Shown one piece after another: positions 51,400-59,431 of a stretch of DNA of 64,000 bases (its first letter is position 1; every line of letters starts with the position of its first letter). The notes beneath the pieces are model-generated. The model ran no database searches. It worked only from the letters and a program-made list of their open reading frames with translations, and was not told where the DNA came from. The stretch is taken from assembly GCF_016919245.1 (NCBI RefSeq), contig NZ_JAFEJA010000001.1, forward strand, positions 930,001 to 994,000, in the 5' to 3' direction. This DNA comes from Streptomyces zhihengii (GTDB taxonomy: Bacteria > Actinomycetota > Actinomycetes > Streptomycetales > Streptomycetaceae). The position numbers and the translations under genes were made by a program.

Positions 51400-51528
51400 T
51401 TCGTAGCCCGTCTTTCGTGATCTCGCGGACCGGCGGGGCGGGCGGCGCCGGCCACTCACGGTCCGGTCCGGGCGGGCTCCTGGTCATCCGGACGGGGCGA
51501 GGTTGCGCGGTCCGGCCGCCGCCCGGGC

Positions 51529-52467
51529 TCACGTGGCGGCCCCGTCCGCCGCAGCGGCAGTGGCGGCGGCGAAGTGCTGGAGCAGCGCGGTCGCGACGGG
51601 GGCGACGACCTCGGGCGCGATCATGTGGCCCATGGACGGCACCATCAGCAGCCGGGCGCCGGGGACGGCGTCGGCGATCAGCCGGCCGTGACCGGGCTTG
51701 GCCGGCTCGTGGGTGCCCTCGACCACCAGGGTCGGAGTGCGCACGGTGCCGAGCAGTCCGGTGGGCTCGACCTCGGGGTCGGCCATCCCGGCGAGCCGGT
51801 GGTTGGCGGTGGTCCGCGGATCGCGCGAGCGGTCGAACAGGGTCTCCTCCAGCCGCCGCTGGGCGTCCTCGTCGAACGGCAGCGCCGTCCCGTTCATGAT
51901 CCGCGCCGTGGCGATCTGGAGATCGACGGCCTCGGCCCGGTCACGGGGCGGGGCGGCGGTGATGGCCGCCCGGAAGAAGTCGATGAACTCCGGACGCGGT
52001 TCCGGAAGGCTCCCGGCCGGCTGCGGTTCGCCGAGCAGGGCGCGCATCAGCACCTGCCCCTCCCGTTCGCCGAGCGGGGAGGAGCCGATGACGGTGAGGC
52101 TCTCCAGCCGCTCGGGGTGTTCCGCGGCGATCCACTGGGCGATCAATCCGCCCGCCGAGTGGCCGACCACATGCGCCCTGTCGATACCGAGGGCGTCCAT
52201 CAGGCCGAGCGCGTCGTCCTTGAGCGCGGCCCAGGTGTAGGGGTGGGTCTCGAAGTCGCGGGCCGTGGAGCGGCCCACGTCCCGGTGGTCGTAGCGGACG
52301 ACCCGGTGTCCGGCGGCCGCGAGACGGCCCACGAACTCGTCGGGCCACAGCAGGCCCTGGGTCATCGAGCCCATCACGAGCAGGACCACCGGGCCGGCCG
52401 GATCGCCGAACTCCTCGGTCCACAGCTCGATGTCGCCCACCGCGATCAGCTGTCCCTGTGCGTGCAT
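51529..52467 (-). CDS. Alpha/beta hydrolase (312 aa)
   Basis: The start MHAQGQLIAVGDIELWTEEFG was chosen because the frame upstream becomes a low-complexity repeat. The fold signatures are LLVMGSMTQGLLW (oxyanion region), nucleophile elbow VVGHSAGGLIAQW, and catalytic His in VPSMGHMIAP with Asp/Glu in LVVEGTHEPAKPGHG. The lid region is helical. The substrate cannot be set; similarity in layout is to aclacinomycin-methylesterase-like hydrolases. It is convergent with the receiver gene. Confidence 0.9.
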   Translation of the reverse strand: MHAQGQLIAVGDIELWTEEFGDPAGPVVLLVMGSMTQGLLWPDEFVGRLAAAGHRVVRYDHRDVGRSTARDFETHPYTWAALKDDALGLMDALGIDRAHVVGHSAGGLIAQWIAAEHPERLESLTVIGSSPLGEREGQVLMRALLGEPQPAGSLPEPRPEFIDFFRAAITAAPPRDRAEAVDLQIATARIMNGTALPFDEDAQRRLEETLFDRSRDPRTTANHRLAGMADPEVEPTGLLGTVRTPTLVVEGTHEPAKPGHGRLIADAVPGARLLMVPSMGHMIAPEVVAPVATALLQHFAAATAAAADGAAT

Positions 52468-52896
52468 CCGTGTGTCCGTTCTTCGTGCGGCCTGCTGTCG
52501 CCTGCCGTGTGTCCTGGTGTCTGCCGTGTTCTGGTGTCTGCTGTGTGCTGCTGCGTTTTTCTGCCTGCTGCACGCTGCTGTCCGCCGCCGCGTGCTGTGC
52601 GCCGCTTCGTGCTGTGCCGCTGCGTGCTGTGCCGCCGCGTACTTCGTGCTTCGTGCTTCGTGCTTCGTGCTTCGTGCTGCTGACGGGAACGACTCTGCCG
52701 GACCGGGCCACCGGTGCCATCCGTAGCACCACTGGTGGTGGTCACGGGGGCCGCGCCGGACCGCCCGTGTCCGCGAACTCCCCCGAAAATGTCCGCGATC
52801 GGTAACGGACGCATCCGACACCGCACTTCCCCCGTCCTGCCAGGTGGTTCCGAAGGGACCGGCACGACAGGCGACAGGGCGGAAGCGGGGGCGGAC
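52468..52896. other. Repeat-rich divergent intergenic region
   Basis: This 429-base gap between the hydrolase and deacetylase genes contains pyrimidine/GT-skewed short repeats (GTGCTGTG, TGCTGCG, TGTCTG variants). The open frames through it are repeat artefacts. Promoters for both flanking genes must lie here; none can be assigned firmly. Confidence 0.5.
52642..52676 (+). repeat. Five perfect tandem copies of CTTCGTG
   Basis: A 7-bp unit repeated five times without change, in the divergent gap about 175 bases upstream of the hydrolase start. It is a candidate variable-number tandem repeat. Confidence 0.9.
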
Positions 52897-53670
52897 ATGG
52901 CACGGCACGGTGGCGAGCGGAGCTGGTACGGCAAGGCGGTCGGGGCGGCACTCGGGGTGACGATGCTGGCCGTCGGCGCCTCGGTGTGGACCGCGCAAGC
53001 CGGCGCCGTGGGCGGCCCCTCTCCTCAAGCCACCGCCTCCGCGAAGCCGGACGCGGCCGTCGAGCGGGTCTCGGCCGAGATCGCCCACGCCTCCGACAAG
53101 GGGCCACGCGGCGTCAACATCACCATCGACGACGGCCCCGACCCCCAGTGGACTCCCCAAGTGCTCGACCTGCTGCGCGAGTACGGGGTGAAGGCCACGT
53201 TCTGCGTGACCGGGATCCAGGCGCAGGCGCACCCGGACCTCGTGAAGGACGTGGTCGCGGCAGGGCACCTGCTGTGCGACCACTCGGTGTCCCACGACAC
53301 CACCATGGACAAGAAGTCCGAGGAGTACCAGTCGCGGGAGATCCTCGACGCCGAGCGCATGATCACGGAGGCGTCCGGAGGCGTCCGCCCCCTGTACTAC
53401 CGGGCACCCGGCGGGGCCTTCACCCCGTACAGCCGCGAGCTGGCCGCCTCCCGTGGCATGCGCCCGCTCGGCTGGAACGTCGACACCAAGGACTTCGAGC
53501 GGCCCGGCGCGGACGCCATCGTCGAGACCGTCGAACGGGAACTCCCCAACGGGCCGACCCTCCTGTTCCACGACGCGGGCGGCGACCGCTCCCAGACCGT
53601 CGAGGCCCTGCGCCGCGTGCTCCCCCGGCTCGCCGAGCAGGGGTACGAGTTCGGCTTCCCGGTGCGCTGA
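52897..53670 (+). CDS. Secreted polysaccharide deacetylase (NodB family, 257 aa)
   Basis: The start MARHGGERSWYGKAV is followed by a signal peptide/anchor (VGAALGVTMLAVGASVWTAQAGA). NodB motifs appear in order: NITIDDGPDP (MT1), LLCDHSVSHDT with the metal His pair (MT2), YYRAPGGAF (MT3), WNVDTKDF (MT4) and TLLFHDAGG (MT5). It should remove acetyl groups from cell-wall glycan or chitin-like polymers outside the cell. The stop codon lies inside one arm of a hairpin. Confidence 0.94.
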   Translation: MARHGGERSWYGKAVGAALGVTMLAVGASVWTAQAGAVGGPSPQATASAKPDAAVERVSAEIAHASDKGPRGVNITIDDGPDPQWTPQVLDLLREYGVKATFCVTGIQAQAHPDLVKDVVAAGHLLCDHSVSHDTTMDKKSEEYQSREILDAERMITEASGGVRPLYYRAPGGAFTPYSRELAASRGMRPLGWNVDTKDFERPGADAIVETVERELPNGPTLLFHDAGGDRSQTVEALRRVLPRLAEQGYEFGFPVR

Positions 53671-53697
53671 CCGCCGGCGCCGCCCGGCGGTCAGCGC
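53664..53697. terminator. 14-bp hairpin overlapping the deacetylase stop
   Basis: Arms 53664-53677 and 53684-53697 are exact complements with a 6-base loop; the TGA stop (53668-53670) is in the left arm. The right arm is also the first unit of the tandem repeat that follows. Confidence 0.75.
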
Positions 53698-53765
53698 TCC
53701 CGGCGGTCAGCGCTCCCGGCGGTCAGCGCTCCCGGTGGTCAGCAGTCCCGGTGGTCAGCGCTCCC
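53686..53765. repeat. Five tandem 16-bp units between convergent deacetylase and LAL genes
   Basis: Unit GGCGGTCAGCGCTCCC, units 4 and 5 slightly changed. On the minus strand each unit contains a stop (CGCTGA), and the last one provides the stop of the LAL regulator (53755). Confidence 0.85.
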
Positions 53766-56679
53766 GGCCCAGCAGGCGCACCAGGTCGGCGCGGGAGCTG
53801 ATGCCCAGCTTCGGATAGACCTTGTAGAGGTGGTACTCCACCGTGCGGGGACTGAGGAACAGCCGCGCCGCGACATCCTTGTTGGAGGCGCCGTCGGCGA
53901 CCAGACGCGCGATCCGCAGCTCCTGCGGGGTGAGCGCGGCGAGGGCGTCCGGTCCGGCGGGATCGGTGCTCTCCCCCGCCGCGCGCAACTCGCCCCGGGC
54001 GCGCTGCTCCCACGGACCGGCGCCGAGGCGCCGGAAGGCTTCCACGGCGTCGCGCAGCCGGTCCCTGGCCTCGGCGATCCGCCGGGCGCGGCGCAGGCGT
54101 TCGCCGAGCAGCAGGGCCGTGCGCGCCTGGTCCCAGGCGGCGCCGGGGTCACCGGCGAGGTGGTGCAGCGCCTCCTCCAGCAGTGTCACCGCCTCGCCGT
54201 CGTCGGCGGCGACGAGGGCGCGGCAGCGGGCGAGCCGGGCGCGTTCCCGGCCCGACGCGGCGTGGGCCGACCACTGCTCCAGGAAGGCGAGGGCGCCACG
54301 GGCGGCCGGTTCGTCACCGGCGGCGGCCGCGGCCTCGACCCGGTCGGCGGCGGAGCCCCAGGCAACCACGGGGCTCCCTGCGCCCGGTCCGGCGGCGGCG
54401 AGCGCGGTCAGGCGCCGGTGCGCCAGGTCGAAGCGTCCGAGGCCGAGGTCGAGCATGCCCAGGGCGTAGGAGGCGACCCCGGCGCGGAGTCCGAGCCGGT
54501 GGGGGATGGCGATGGCCAGGGCCTCCTGGGCGCGCGTCCGGCAGAGGTCCTCCTGGCCGCGGACGGCGGCGCAGACGGCCAGGTTGGCCAGGTGGGCGGC
54601 CGCGGAGTTGGTGAGGCCGGCCTCCCTGGCGAGCGCCAGGCCCTCGGTGGACAGGGCCTCGCTGTGGGCGAATCGGCTGTTCATCCGCTCAGCGGTGGCC
54701 GCGTTCTCCAGGACCACCGGCAGCGTACCGGCCAGCGAGGACATCCGGGCGACGGAACCGGCCCGTGCCCCGTACCCGGCGGCGGCGTCGCTCTCGCCGA
54801 GCAGGCTGGCGGCGGCAGCGGCCCACAGCAGGGCGGCCGCGTCGTCCGCGGTGTCCTCGACCGCCGCCAGGGCTCTCCGGAGCAGGGGCACTCCGCGGTC
54901 GCGGTCCCCCGCCTCCAGGGCACCGCATCCGGCGAGCACGGCGCGCAGGAAGGCGTCGCCGGGGTGTTCCGAGCGGGCGTCGGGGTGTTCCGTGGCGGAG
55001 CCGGGCTGCTCCGGGCGGGAGGCTGGATCCTCCGGGCGGACGTCGGGCAGGACGTCGGCCGCGTCGTCGGGCTGTTCCGTGACGGAGGCGGGCTGCTCCG
55101 GGCGGGTCGCGGGTTGTTCGGGCCGGGACGCGGGCTCCTCCCGGCGGGCGGCGGGCAGGACGTCGACGCGGCGGCCGATGAGGGCGCCGGCCTCGGTGTC
55201 GCCCACGCAGGCGGCGGCCTCGGCGGCGTCCGCGAGCAGGGCCAGCCTGCCGGGTGCGCGGTCGGCGGCGTCGAGGAAGATGCGCAGGGCGTCGGCCGCG
55301 TCTCCGGAGTTGAGGGCGAATCGGCCGCGCAACTGTGCGAGTTCGGTGAGCAGTGCGGGGTCCTTGGCGTGCTCGTGGGCCGCCGCGAGCGCGCTGTGCG
55401 CCTGTCCCGGGCGGCCGCCGAGCCAGGCCGCCGTCGCGGCGTCGGTCAGTCTCCGCGCGCGGGCGTGCGGTTCGGGGGTCAACTGCGCGGCGCGGGTCAG
55501 GACATCGGCGGCGTCCGCGTGGCCGCCTCGGGCGCGTGCCCGCTCCGCCGCGGCGGACAGGGCGGCGGCGACGGTCTCGTCGGGGCCGACGGCGGCGGCC
55601 GCCAGATGCGCGGCCCTGCGGTCCGCCTCCCCCGCGTCACCGTGGGCGGCGGCCAGGGCTTCGTGCGCGGCACGCCGCTCCGGGGGGCCGGCGGCGGCCT
55701 GCACGGCGGAGCGGACGAGCGGGTGGCGGAAGGTGATCGCGGTGGGGCCGGCTTCGATCAGTCCGGCCGCCTCGGCCGGCTCCAGGGCATGGCCCGGCAC
55801 GTCGAGGCGGGCGGCCGCGGCGAGGATCGCACCGGGATCCCCGCGGCCGTCGAGCGCGGCGACGAGGAGCATCCGGCGGGTGGCGTCGGGCAGCGCGGCC
55901 AGCCTGTCCTCGTAGGCGGCGGCGATCCGGTCGCCGAGCGGCAGCGGGTCGGGCAGCGGTTCCCGGCCGCTGAGTTGACCGGGCGTCAGGAGCTCGGCGG
56001 TCTCGCGCAGGGCGAGCGGGTTGCCGCCGGTGGCCTCGGTGAGGCGGGCGGCGGCCCGGGGGCTCGGTTCCGTGCCCGTCCAGGAGGCCAGGGCGGTGGC
56101 GGCGGCTGCGGCGTCCAGCCCGGTCAGCGGTCGCTGCGGCAGGTCGCGCAGGGTGTGCCGGGTGGCGGGGGTGTCTCGGGTGGCGATCAGCAGGCCCACG
56201 GCGCCGGCCTCCAGTCGGCGGGCGGCGAACAGCAGGGCGGCGGCCGAGGCGCGGTCGGCCCAGTGGAAGTCGTCGACGACGCACAGCAGTCCGTGCGGAC
56301 GGCTCGCCTCCTCCAGCAGCGACAGCACTCCGGCGGCCACCAGGAAGCGGTCGGACTCGGCCGGCGGGGCGGCGAGCCCGAGGGCGCCGTGGACGGCGTC
56401 GCGCTGCGGTTCCGGCAGGGCGTCGGTCAGGCCCGCGACCGGCCGCAGCAACTGGTGCAGGGCGGCGAAGGCGAGACCGCTCTCCGGTTCGGCGCCGGTG
56501 GCCCGCAGGACTCTCGCGGGGGCGGCCCGCCCGGCGGCGTGGCGCAGCAGCGCCGACTTGCCGACGCCGGGCTCGCCGCGGACCACCAGCGCCCTGCCCG
56601 TGCCGGACCGGACGCCGTCGAGGAGTGCGGTCACCGCGGCGAGTTCGGCCGGGCGTCCGGCGATTGCGTCCCCCGGCAT
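53755..56679 (-). CDS. Large LuxR-family (LAL/MalT-like) ATPase regulator (974 aa)
   Basis: The start MPGDAIAGRPAELAAVTALL is preferred because AGGGAG lies 8 bases upstream; ATG 56703 or GTG 56709 would add 8-10 residues. Walker A is VRGEPGVGKSALLRHA and Walker B LLCVVDDFHWAD; a long helical TPR-like middle follows, and the LuxR HTH is LTPQELRIARLVADGASNKDVAARL...YPKLGISSRADL. A low-complexity insert with PEQPA repeats occupies about residues 513-575. Regulated genes are unknown. Confidence 0.9.
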   Translation of the reverse strand: MPGDAIAGRPAELAAVTALLDGVRSGTGRALVVRGEPGVGKSALLRHAAGRAAPARVLRATGAEPESGLAFAALHQLLRPVAGLTDALPEPQRDAVHGALGLAAPPAESDRFLVAAGVLSLLEEASRPHGLLCVVDDFHWADRASAAALLFAARRLEAGAVGLLIATRDTPATRHTLRDLPQRPLTGLDAAAAATALASWTGTEPSPRAAARLTEATGGNPLALRETAELLTPGQLSGREPLPDPLPLGDRIAAAYEDRLAALPDATRRMLLVAALDGRGDPGAILAAAARLDVPGHALEPAEAAGLIEAGPTAITFRHPLVRSAVQAAAGPPERRAAHEALAAAHGDAGEADRRAAHLAAAAVGPDETVAAALSAAAERARARGGHADAADVLTRAAQLTPEPHARARRLTDAATAAWLGGRPGQAHSALAAAHEHAKDPALLTELAQLRGRFALNSGDAADALRIFLDAADRAPGRLALLADAAEAAACVGDTEAGALIGRRVDVLPAARREEPASRPEQPATRPEQPASVTEQPDDAADVLPDVRPEDPASRPEQPGSATEHPDARSEHPGDAFLRAVLAGCGALEAGDRDRGVPLLRRALAAVEDTADDAAALLWAAAAASLLGESDAAAGYGARAGSVARMSSLAGTLPVVLENAATAERMNSRFAHSEALSTEGLALAREAGLTNSAAAHLANLAVCAAVRGQEDLCRTRAQEALAIAIPHRLGLRAGVASYALGMLDLGLGRFDLAHRRLTALAAAGPGAGSPVVAWGSAADRVEAAAAAGDEPAARGALAFLEQWSAHAASGRERARLARCRALVAADDGEAVTLLEEALHHLAGDPGAAWDQARTALLLGERLRRARRIAEARDRLRDAVEAFRRLGAGPWEQRARGELRAAGESTDPAGPDALAALTPQELRIARLVADGASNKDVAARLFLSPRTVEYHLYKVYPKLGISSRADLVRLLGRER
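54958..55145 (-). repeat. Low-complexity PEQPA-type repeats inside the second LAL regulator
   Basis: Imperfect 15-27-base repeats (GGGTGTTCCG, GGCTGCTCCGGGCGGG and variants) encode RPEQPA, TEQPD and SEHPGD units on the minus strand, within the TPR-like region. Confidence 0.7.
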
Positions 56680-56850
56680 GCGACGTGCTCCCTGGCTGCT
56701 CATGGGCACGGCCGTGTGCCGTGCGACGCACCGGGCGACTGTACCCCTCGGATGATCAAGGGCGAGGGCCGCCTGATCACGGCCCGGGGCCGCGTGCCCC
56801 CGGGCCCGCCCGGAGGGCTGGGGGTAGGGCCGTCCCGTTCAGGGCCGTCC

Positions 56851-56900
56851 CGTTGACCGGCCCCACCCCGCCGGGCCCGGCGGGGTGGGGCCGGTCAACG
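56851..56900. terminator. 50-bp perfect palindrome downstream of the Asp/Glu racemase gene
   Basis: The 25-base arms 56851-56875 and 56876-56900 are exact reverse complements with no spacer. It lies 105 bases beyond the racemase stop, in the 325-base gap 56680-57004, which has no gene. A stem of this length should end transcription in either direction. Confidence 0.75.
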
Positions 56901-56950
56901 ACCGGGACCGGTGCGGCACGACCGGGACCGGTGCGGCACGACCGGGGCGG
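56901..56950. repeat. 20-bp tandem repeat next to the palindrome
   Basis: ACCGGGACCGGTGCGGCACG occurs twice in tandem (56901-56940), followed by a partial third copy. Confidence 0.85.
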
Positions 56951-57004
56951 TGCTGGACAACCCGGGTCGGCGCGGCAGCCCGACCGGATCAGAGCGCGGG
57001 CGGA

Positions 57005-57706
57005 TCAGGGCGCGGCTGGTGCAAGGGCGGCGTCGACGGCAGCCTGGGCGTGTATTCGTGCCGTGGGGAAGACCGGCACGGGGCTGTCCGCCGCGCCGAC
57101 GAGGAGTTCTATCTCCGTGCAGCCCAGGACGACGCCTGCCGCTCCGTCGGCGACGAGGGCGCCGATGACCTCCCGATAGGCCGCGCGGGACTCCTCGCGC
57201 ACCACACCGAGGCAGAGTTCCTCGTAGATGACCCGGTGGACGAGCGCCCTTCCGTCCTCGTCCGGCACGAGGACGTGGAGTCCCGCGGCCTCCATACGTG
57301 CCCGGTAGAAGTCCTGCTCCATGGTGAACCGGGTGCCGAGGAGGCCGACCCGGCGTATGCCGGCCGCGCGGACGGCGTCCGCCGTCGCGTCCGCGAGGTG
57401 GAGCAGGGGGACCGACACCGCCGCGGCGACCTGGTCGGCGACCTTGTGCATGGTGTTGGTGCACAGCAGCACCATGTCGGCTCCGGCCCTCTCGACGGAG
57501 CGCGCCGCCGCGGCGAGGATCTCGCCGGCCTCCGCCCAGCGGCCCTCGGCCTGGAGGACCTCGATCTCCGCGAAGTCCACCGAGTGCAGCACGCAGCGAG
57601 CCGAGTGCAGGCCGCCGAGCCGCTCGCGTGTGATGTCGTTCAGCAGCCGGTAGTACTCGGCGGTCGACTCCCAGCTCATACCGCCGATGAGCCCGATCAT
57701 CTTCAT
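57005..57706 (-). CDS. Aspartate/glutamate racemase family protein (233 aa)
   Basis: The start MKMIGLIGGMSWESTAEYY has AAGGAGG upstream. The two catalytic cysteines are in LLCTNTMHK and VLGCTEIELL, the usual pair of the cofactor-independent racemase family; IGGMSWESTxEYY is typical of YgeA-like amino-acid racemases. It likely racemises aspartate, glutamate or a broader set of amino acids. It is divergent from a methyltransferase gene with a palindrome in between. Confidence 0.93.
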   Translation of the reverse strand: MKMIGLIGGMSWESTAEYYRLLNDITRERLGGLHSARCVLHSVDFAEIEVLQAEGRWAEAGEILAAAARSVERAGADMVLLCTNTMHKVADQVAAAVSVPLLHLADATADAVRAAGIRRVGLLGTRFTMEQDFYRARMEAAGLHVLVPDEDGRALVHRVIYEELCLGVVREESRAAYREVIGALVADGAAGVVLGCTEIELLVGAADSPVPVFPTARIHAQAAVDAALAPAAP

Positions 57707-57784
57707 AGCGGATCCACCTCCTTCGACGGCCGATACTGCAGGACCGGCCACATCAAAGCAATCCAAGTATCCACAGCCATCACC

Positions 57785-57799
57785 ATAAGTGACACTTAT
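57785..57799. promoter_or_regulatory. Palindromic operator-like site between racemase and methyltransferase genes
   Basis: ATAAGTGACACTTAT has 7-bp perfect arms around one base, in an AT-rich part of the 160-base divergent gap. It is the size and symmetry expected for a GntR/MarR/HxlR-type dimer site, but no regulator gene is adjacent. Confidence 0.4.
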
Positions 57800-57866
57800 A
57801 CGAAGAGTGGCGGGTGCTGGGGATATCCACTCGCCGCCCCGGTCGCCCGGCTGCGACGATTCCCCC

Positions 57867-58628
57867 ATGGAACGAACGTTTGAGGAGCTGGTGGCCGAGG
57901 CCGACGCGGCGCCGATGGACGGCTGGGACTTCAGCTGGCTGGAGGGCCGGGCGACCGAGCAGCGCCCTTCCTGGGGCTACCAGCGCGCGATGGGCGAGCG
58001 GATGGCACGGGCCACGGCGGCGCTGGACATACAGACCGGCGGCGGCGAGGTGCTGGCGGGTGTGCCGGTTCTGCCACCACTGACGGCCGCCACGGAGTCC
58101 TGGCCTCCGAACGTGGCGAAGGCCACGAGGCTGCTGCACCCGCGGGGCGTGGTGGTCGTGGCCGACGCCGACGAGCCTCCCCTGCCGTTCGCCGACGAGG
58201 CGTTCGACCTGGTGGTCAGCCGGCATCCGGTGGCCGTCCACTGGGCGGAGACGGCGCGGGTCCTCCGGCCCGGCGGCACGTACTTCTCCCAGCAGGTGGG
58301 CCCGGCCAGCGTGTTCGAGCTGGTGGAGTACTTCCTCGGCCCGCAGCCGGCAGAGACGCGCCGCGGGCGCCACCCCGACGACGCGCGCGAGACGGCCGAG
58401 GCCGCCGGGCTGGAGGTGACGGACCTGCGCGCGGAGTCGCTTCGCACCGAGTTCCGCGACATCGGCGCGGTGGTCTGGTTCCTGCGCAAGGTGATCTGGA
58501 TGGTCCCCGGTTTCACCGTCGGCCGGTACGGGGAGCAACTGCGCCGGCTGCACGAGCAGATCGTGCGCGAAGGACCGTTCATCGCCCACACCACACGGTT
58601 CCTGATAGAGGCCCGCAAGCCGGTGTGA
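57867..58628 (+). CDS. SAM-dependent methyltransferase-like protein (253 aa)
   Basis: Starts MERTFEELVAEADAAPMDGW. The class I methyltransferase pattern is partly clear: TGGGEVLAGV (motif I region), VVVVADADEPPLPFADEAFDLVVSRHPVAVHW and EVARVLRPGG-like (ETARVLRPGGTYFSQQVG). The first half also has a WGYQRAMGERMARATAAL segment common in Streptomyces homologs. The substrate is unknown. It converges on the lamin-tail gene across a short repeat-rich gap. Confidence 0.87.
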   Translation: MERTFEELVAEADAAPMDGWDFSWLEGRATEQRPSWGYQRAMGERMARATAALDIQTGGGEVLAGVPVLPPLTAATESWPPNVAKATRLLHPRGVVVVADADEPPLPFADEAFDLVVSRHPVAVHWAETARVLRPGGTYFSQQVGPASVFELVEYFLGPQPAETRRGRHPDDARETAEAAGLEVTDLRAESLRTEFRDIGAVVWFLRKVIWMVPGFTVGRYGEQLRRLHEQIVREGPFIAHTTRFLIEARKPV

Positions 58629-58705
58629 CCTCCACCGCCGCCCCGCCCGGGCACCGCGCCGGCGGGGCACCGCGCCGGCGGGGCAGCGGCTCAGCGGCCG
58701 GCGGC

Positions 58706-59203
58706 TCAGTGGAAGGTGATGAAGCCGTTGCCGTCGCGGTCGTTGGCGGCCTTGGTGTACGCGTGCACGTCGGCGCGGTCACCCGAGGGCTTGTAGAGGT
58801 AGACGGTGTCGCGGTCGTTGTTCCACATGAAGTTGCAGTTGTCGCGCCAGGCGACATTGCCTCCGTCGGAGTCGGTGCCGTGGTTTCCGCGGAGCTTCAC
58901 GTAGTCGCCGGGCTGCAGGTAGTGGTTCGAGGTGAACGTGTGCCGGTTACCGGCCGCGTCCTTCACGATGTAGCCGCGCAGGTTCACCGTCGTGGAGCGC
59001 GAGAAGTTCTTGATGGTCACGTACTCGTCGCGGGTGTTGCCCGTGGCGCAGCTGTTGGAGTCCCTCCCGGGCGCGTCGTACTGGATGCCCCAGACCTTCA
59101 GTGCGGAGGAGTACTCCGCGGCCTGGGCCGGGGCGGCGGTCAGGGCGGTGAGCGAGCCGGCCGCGAGCGTGACGGCGACGACGGCGTGGGCGCGGGTGCG
59201 CAT
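58706..59203 (-). CDS. Secreted lamin-tail-domain protein (165 aa)
   Basis: The signal peptide MRTRAHAVVAVTLAAGSLTALTAAPAQA is followed by an LTD-type beta sandwich: DEYVTIKNFSRSTTVNLRGYIVKDAAG, HTFTSNHYLQPGDYVKLRGNHG and VYLYKPSGDRADVHAY. One Cys pair may form a disulfide. LTD proteins are extracellular and of unclear role. The upstream gap is AT-rich with a CCCTTCGAAGGG palindrome at 59286-59297. Confidence 0.88.
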   Translation of the reverse strand: MRTRAHAVVAVTLAAGSLTALTAAPAQAAEYSSALKVWGIQYDAPGRDSNSCATGNTRDEYVTIKNFSRSTTVNLRGYIVKDAAGNRHTFTSNHYLQPGDYVKLRGNHGTDSDGGNVAWRDNCNFMWNNDRDTVYLYKPSGDRADVHAYTKAANDRDGNGFITFH

Positions 59204-59285
59204 GATGAGGTCCCCCCTCAAATAGTGCTGATGAGCGACCAAACCATACAGAAAAGACGACGTACTGTTTGTCGTTTCAAATTCT

Positions 59286-59297
59286 CCCTTCGAAGGG
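59286..59297. promoter_or_regulatory. 12-bp palindrome in the lamin-tail / hypothetical-protein promoter gap
   Basis: CCCTTCGAAGGG is a perfect palindrome in the AT-rich stretch 59220-59300, about 85 bases upstream of the lamin-tail start. Possible regulator site; no factor is known. Confidence 0.3.
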
Positions 59298-59431
59298 ATC
59301 GGCGATGGTGTAGTGCAGACGATCAGACGCCCGGCCGGGGCGGCGATTCCGGTGCGGGTCTGCCCGGTGCGGCGCGCGTCACGGGGTAGGCGGGGGACGA
59401 CCGCTGACGCATCGCCTCCGAGGAGCCCGGG

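Noticed and set aside
52642..52676. Tandem repeats considered as a CRISPR array
   Set aside because: 7-bp units with no spacers and no cas genes nearby.
52446..52934. Minus-strand frame rich in STKHEARS repeats upstream of the hydrolase
   Set aside because: It is only translation of the CTTCGTG tandem repeats; no start with ribosome site and no conserved domain.
57755..57775. GTATCCACA near 57766 as a DnaA box / origin
   Set aside because: Single imperfect match with no cluster of boxes and no dnaA-dnaN context.
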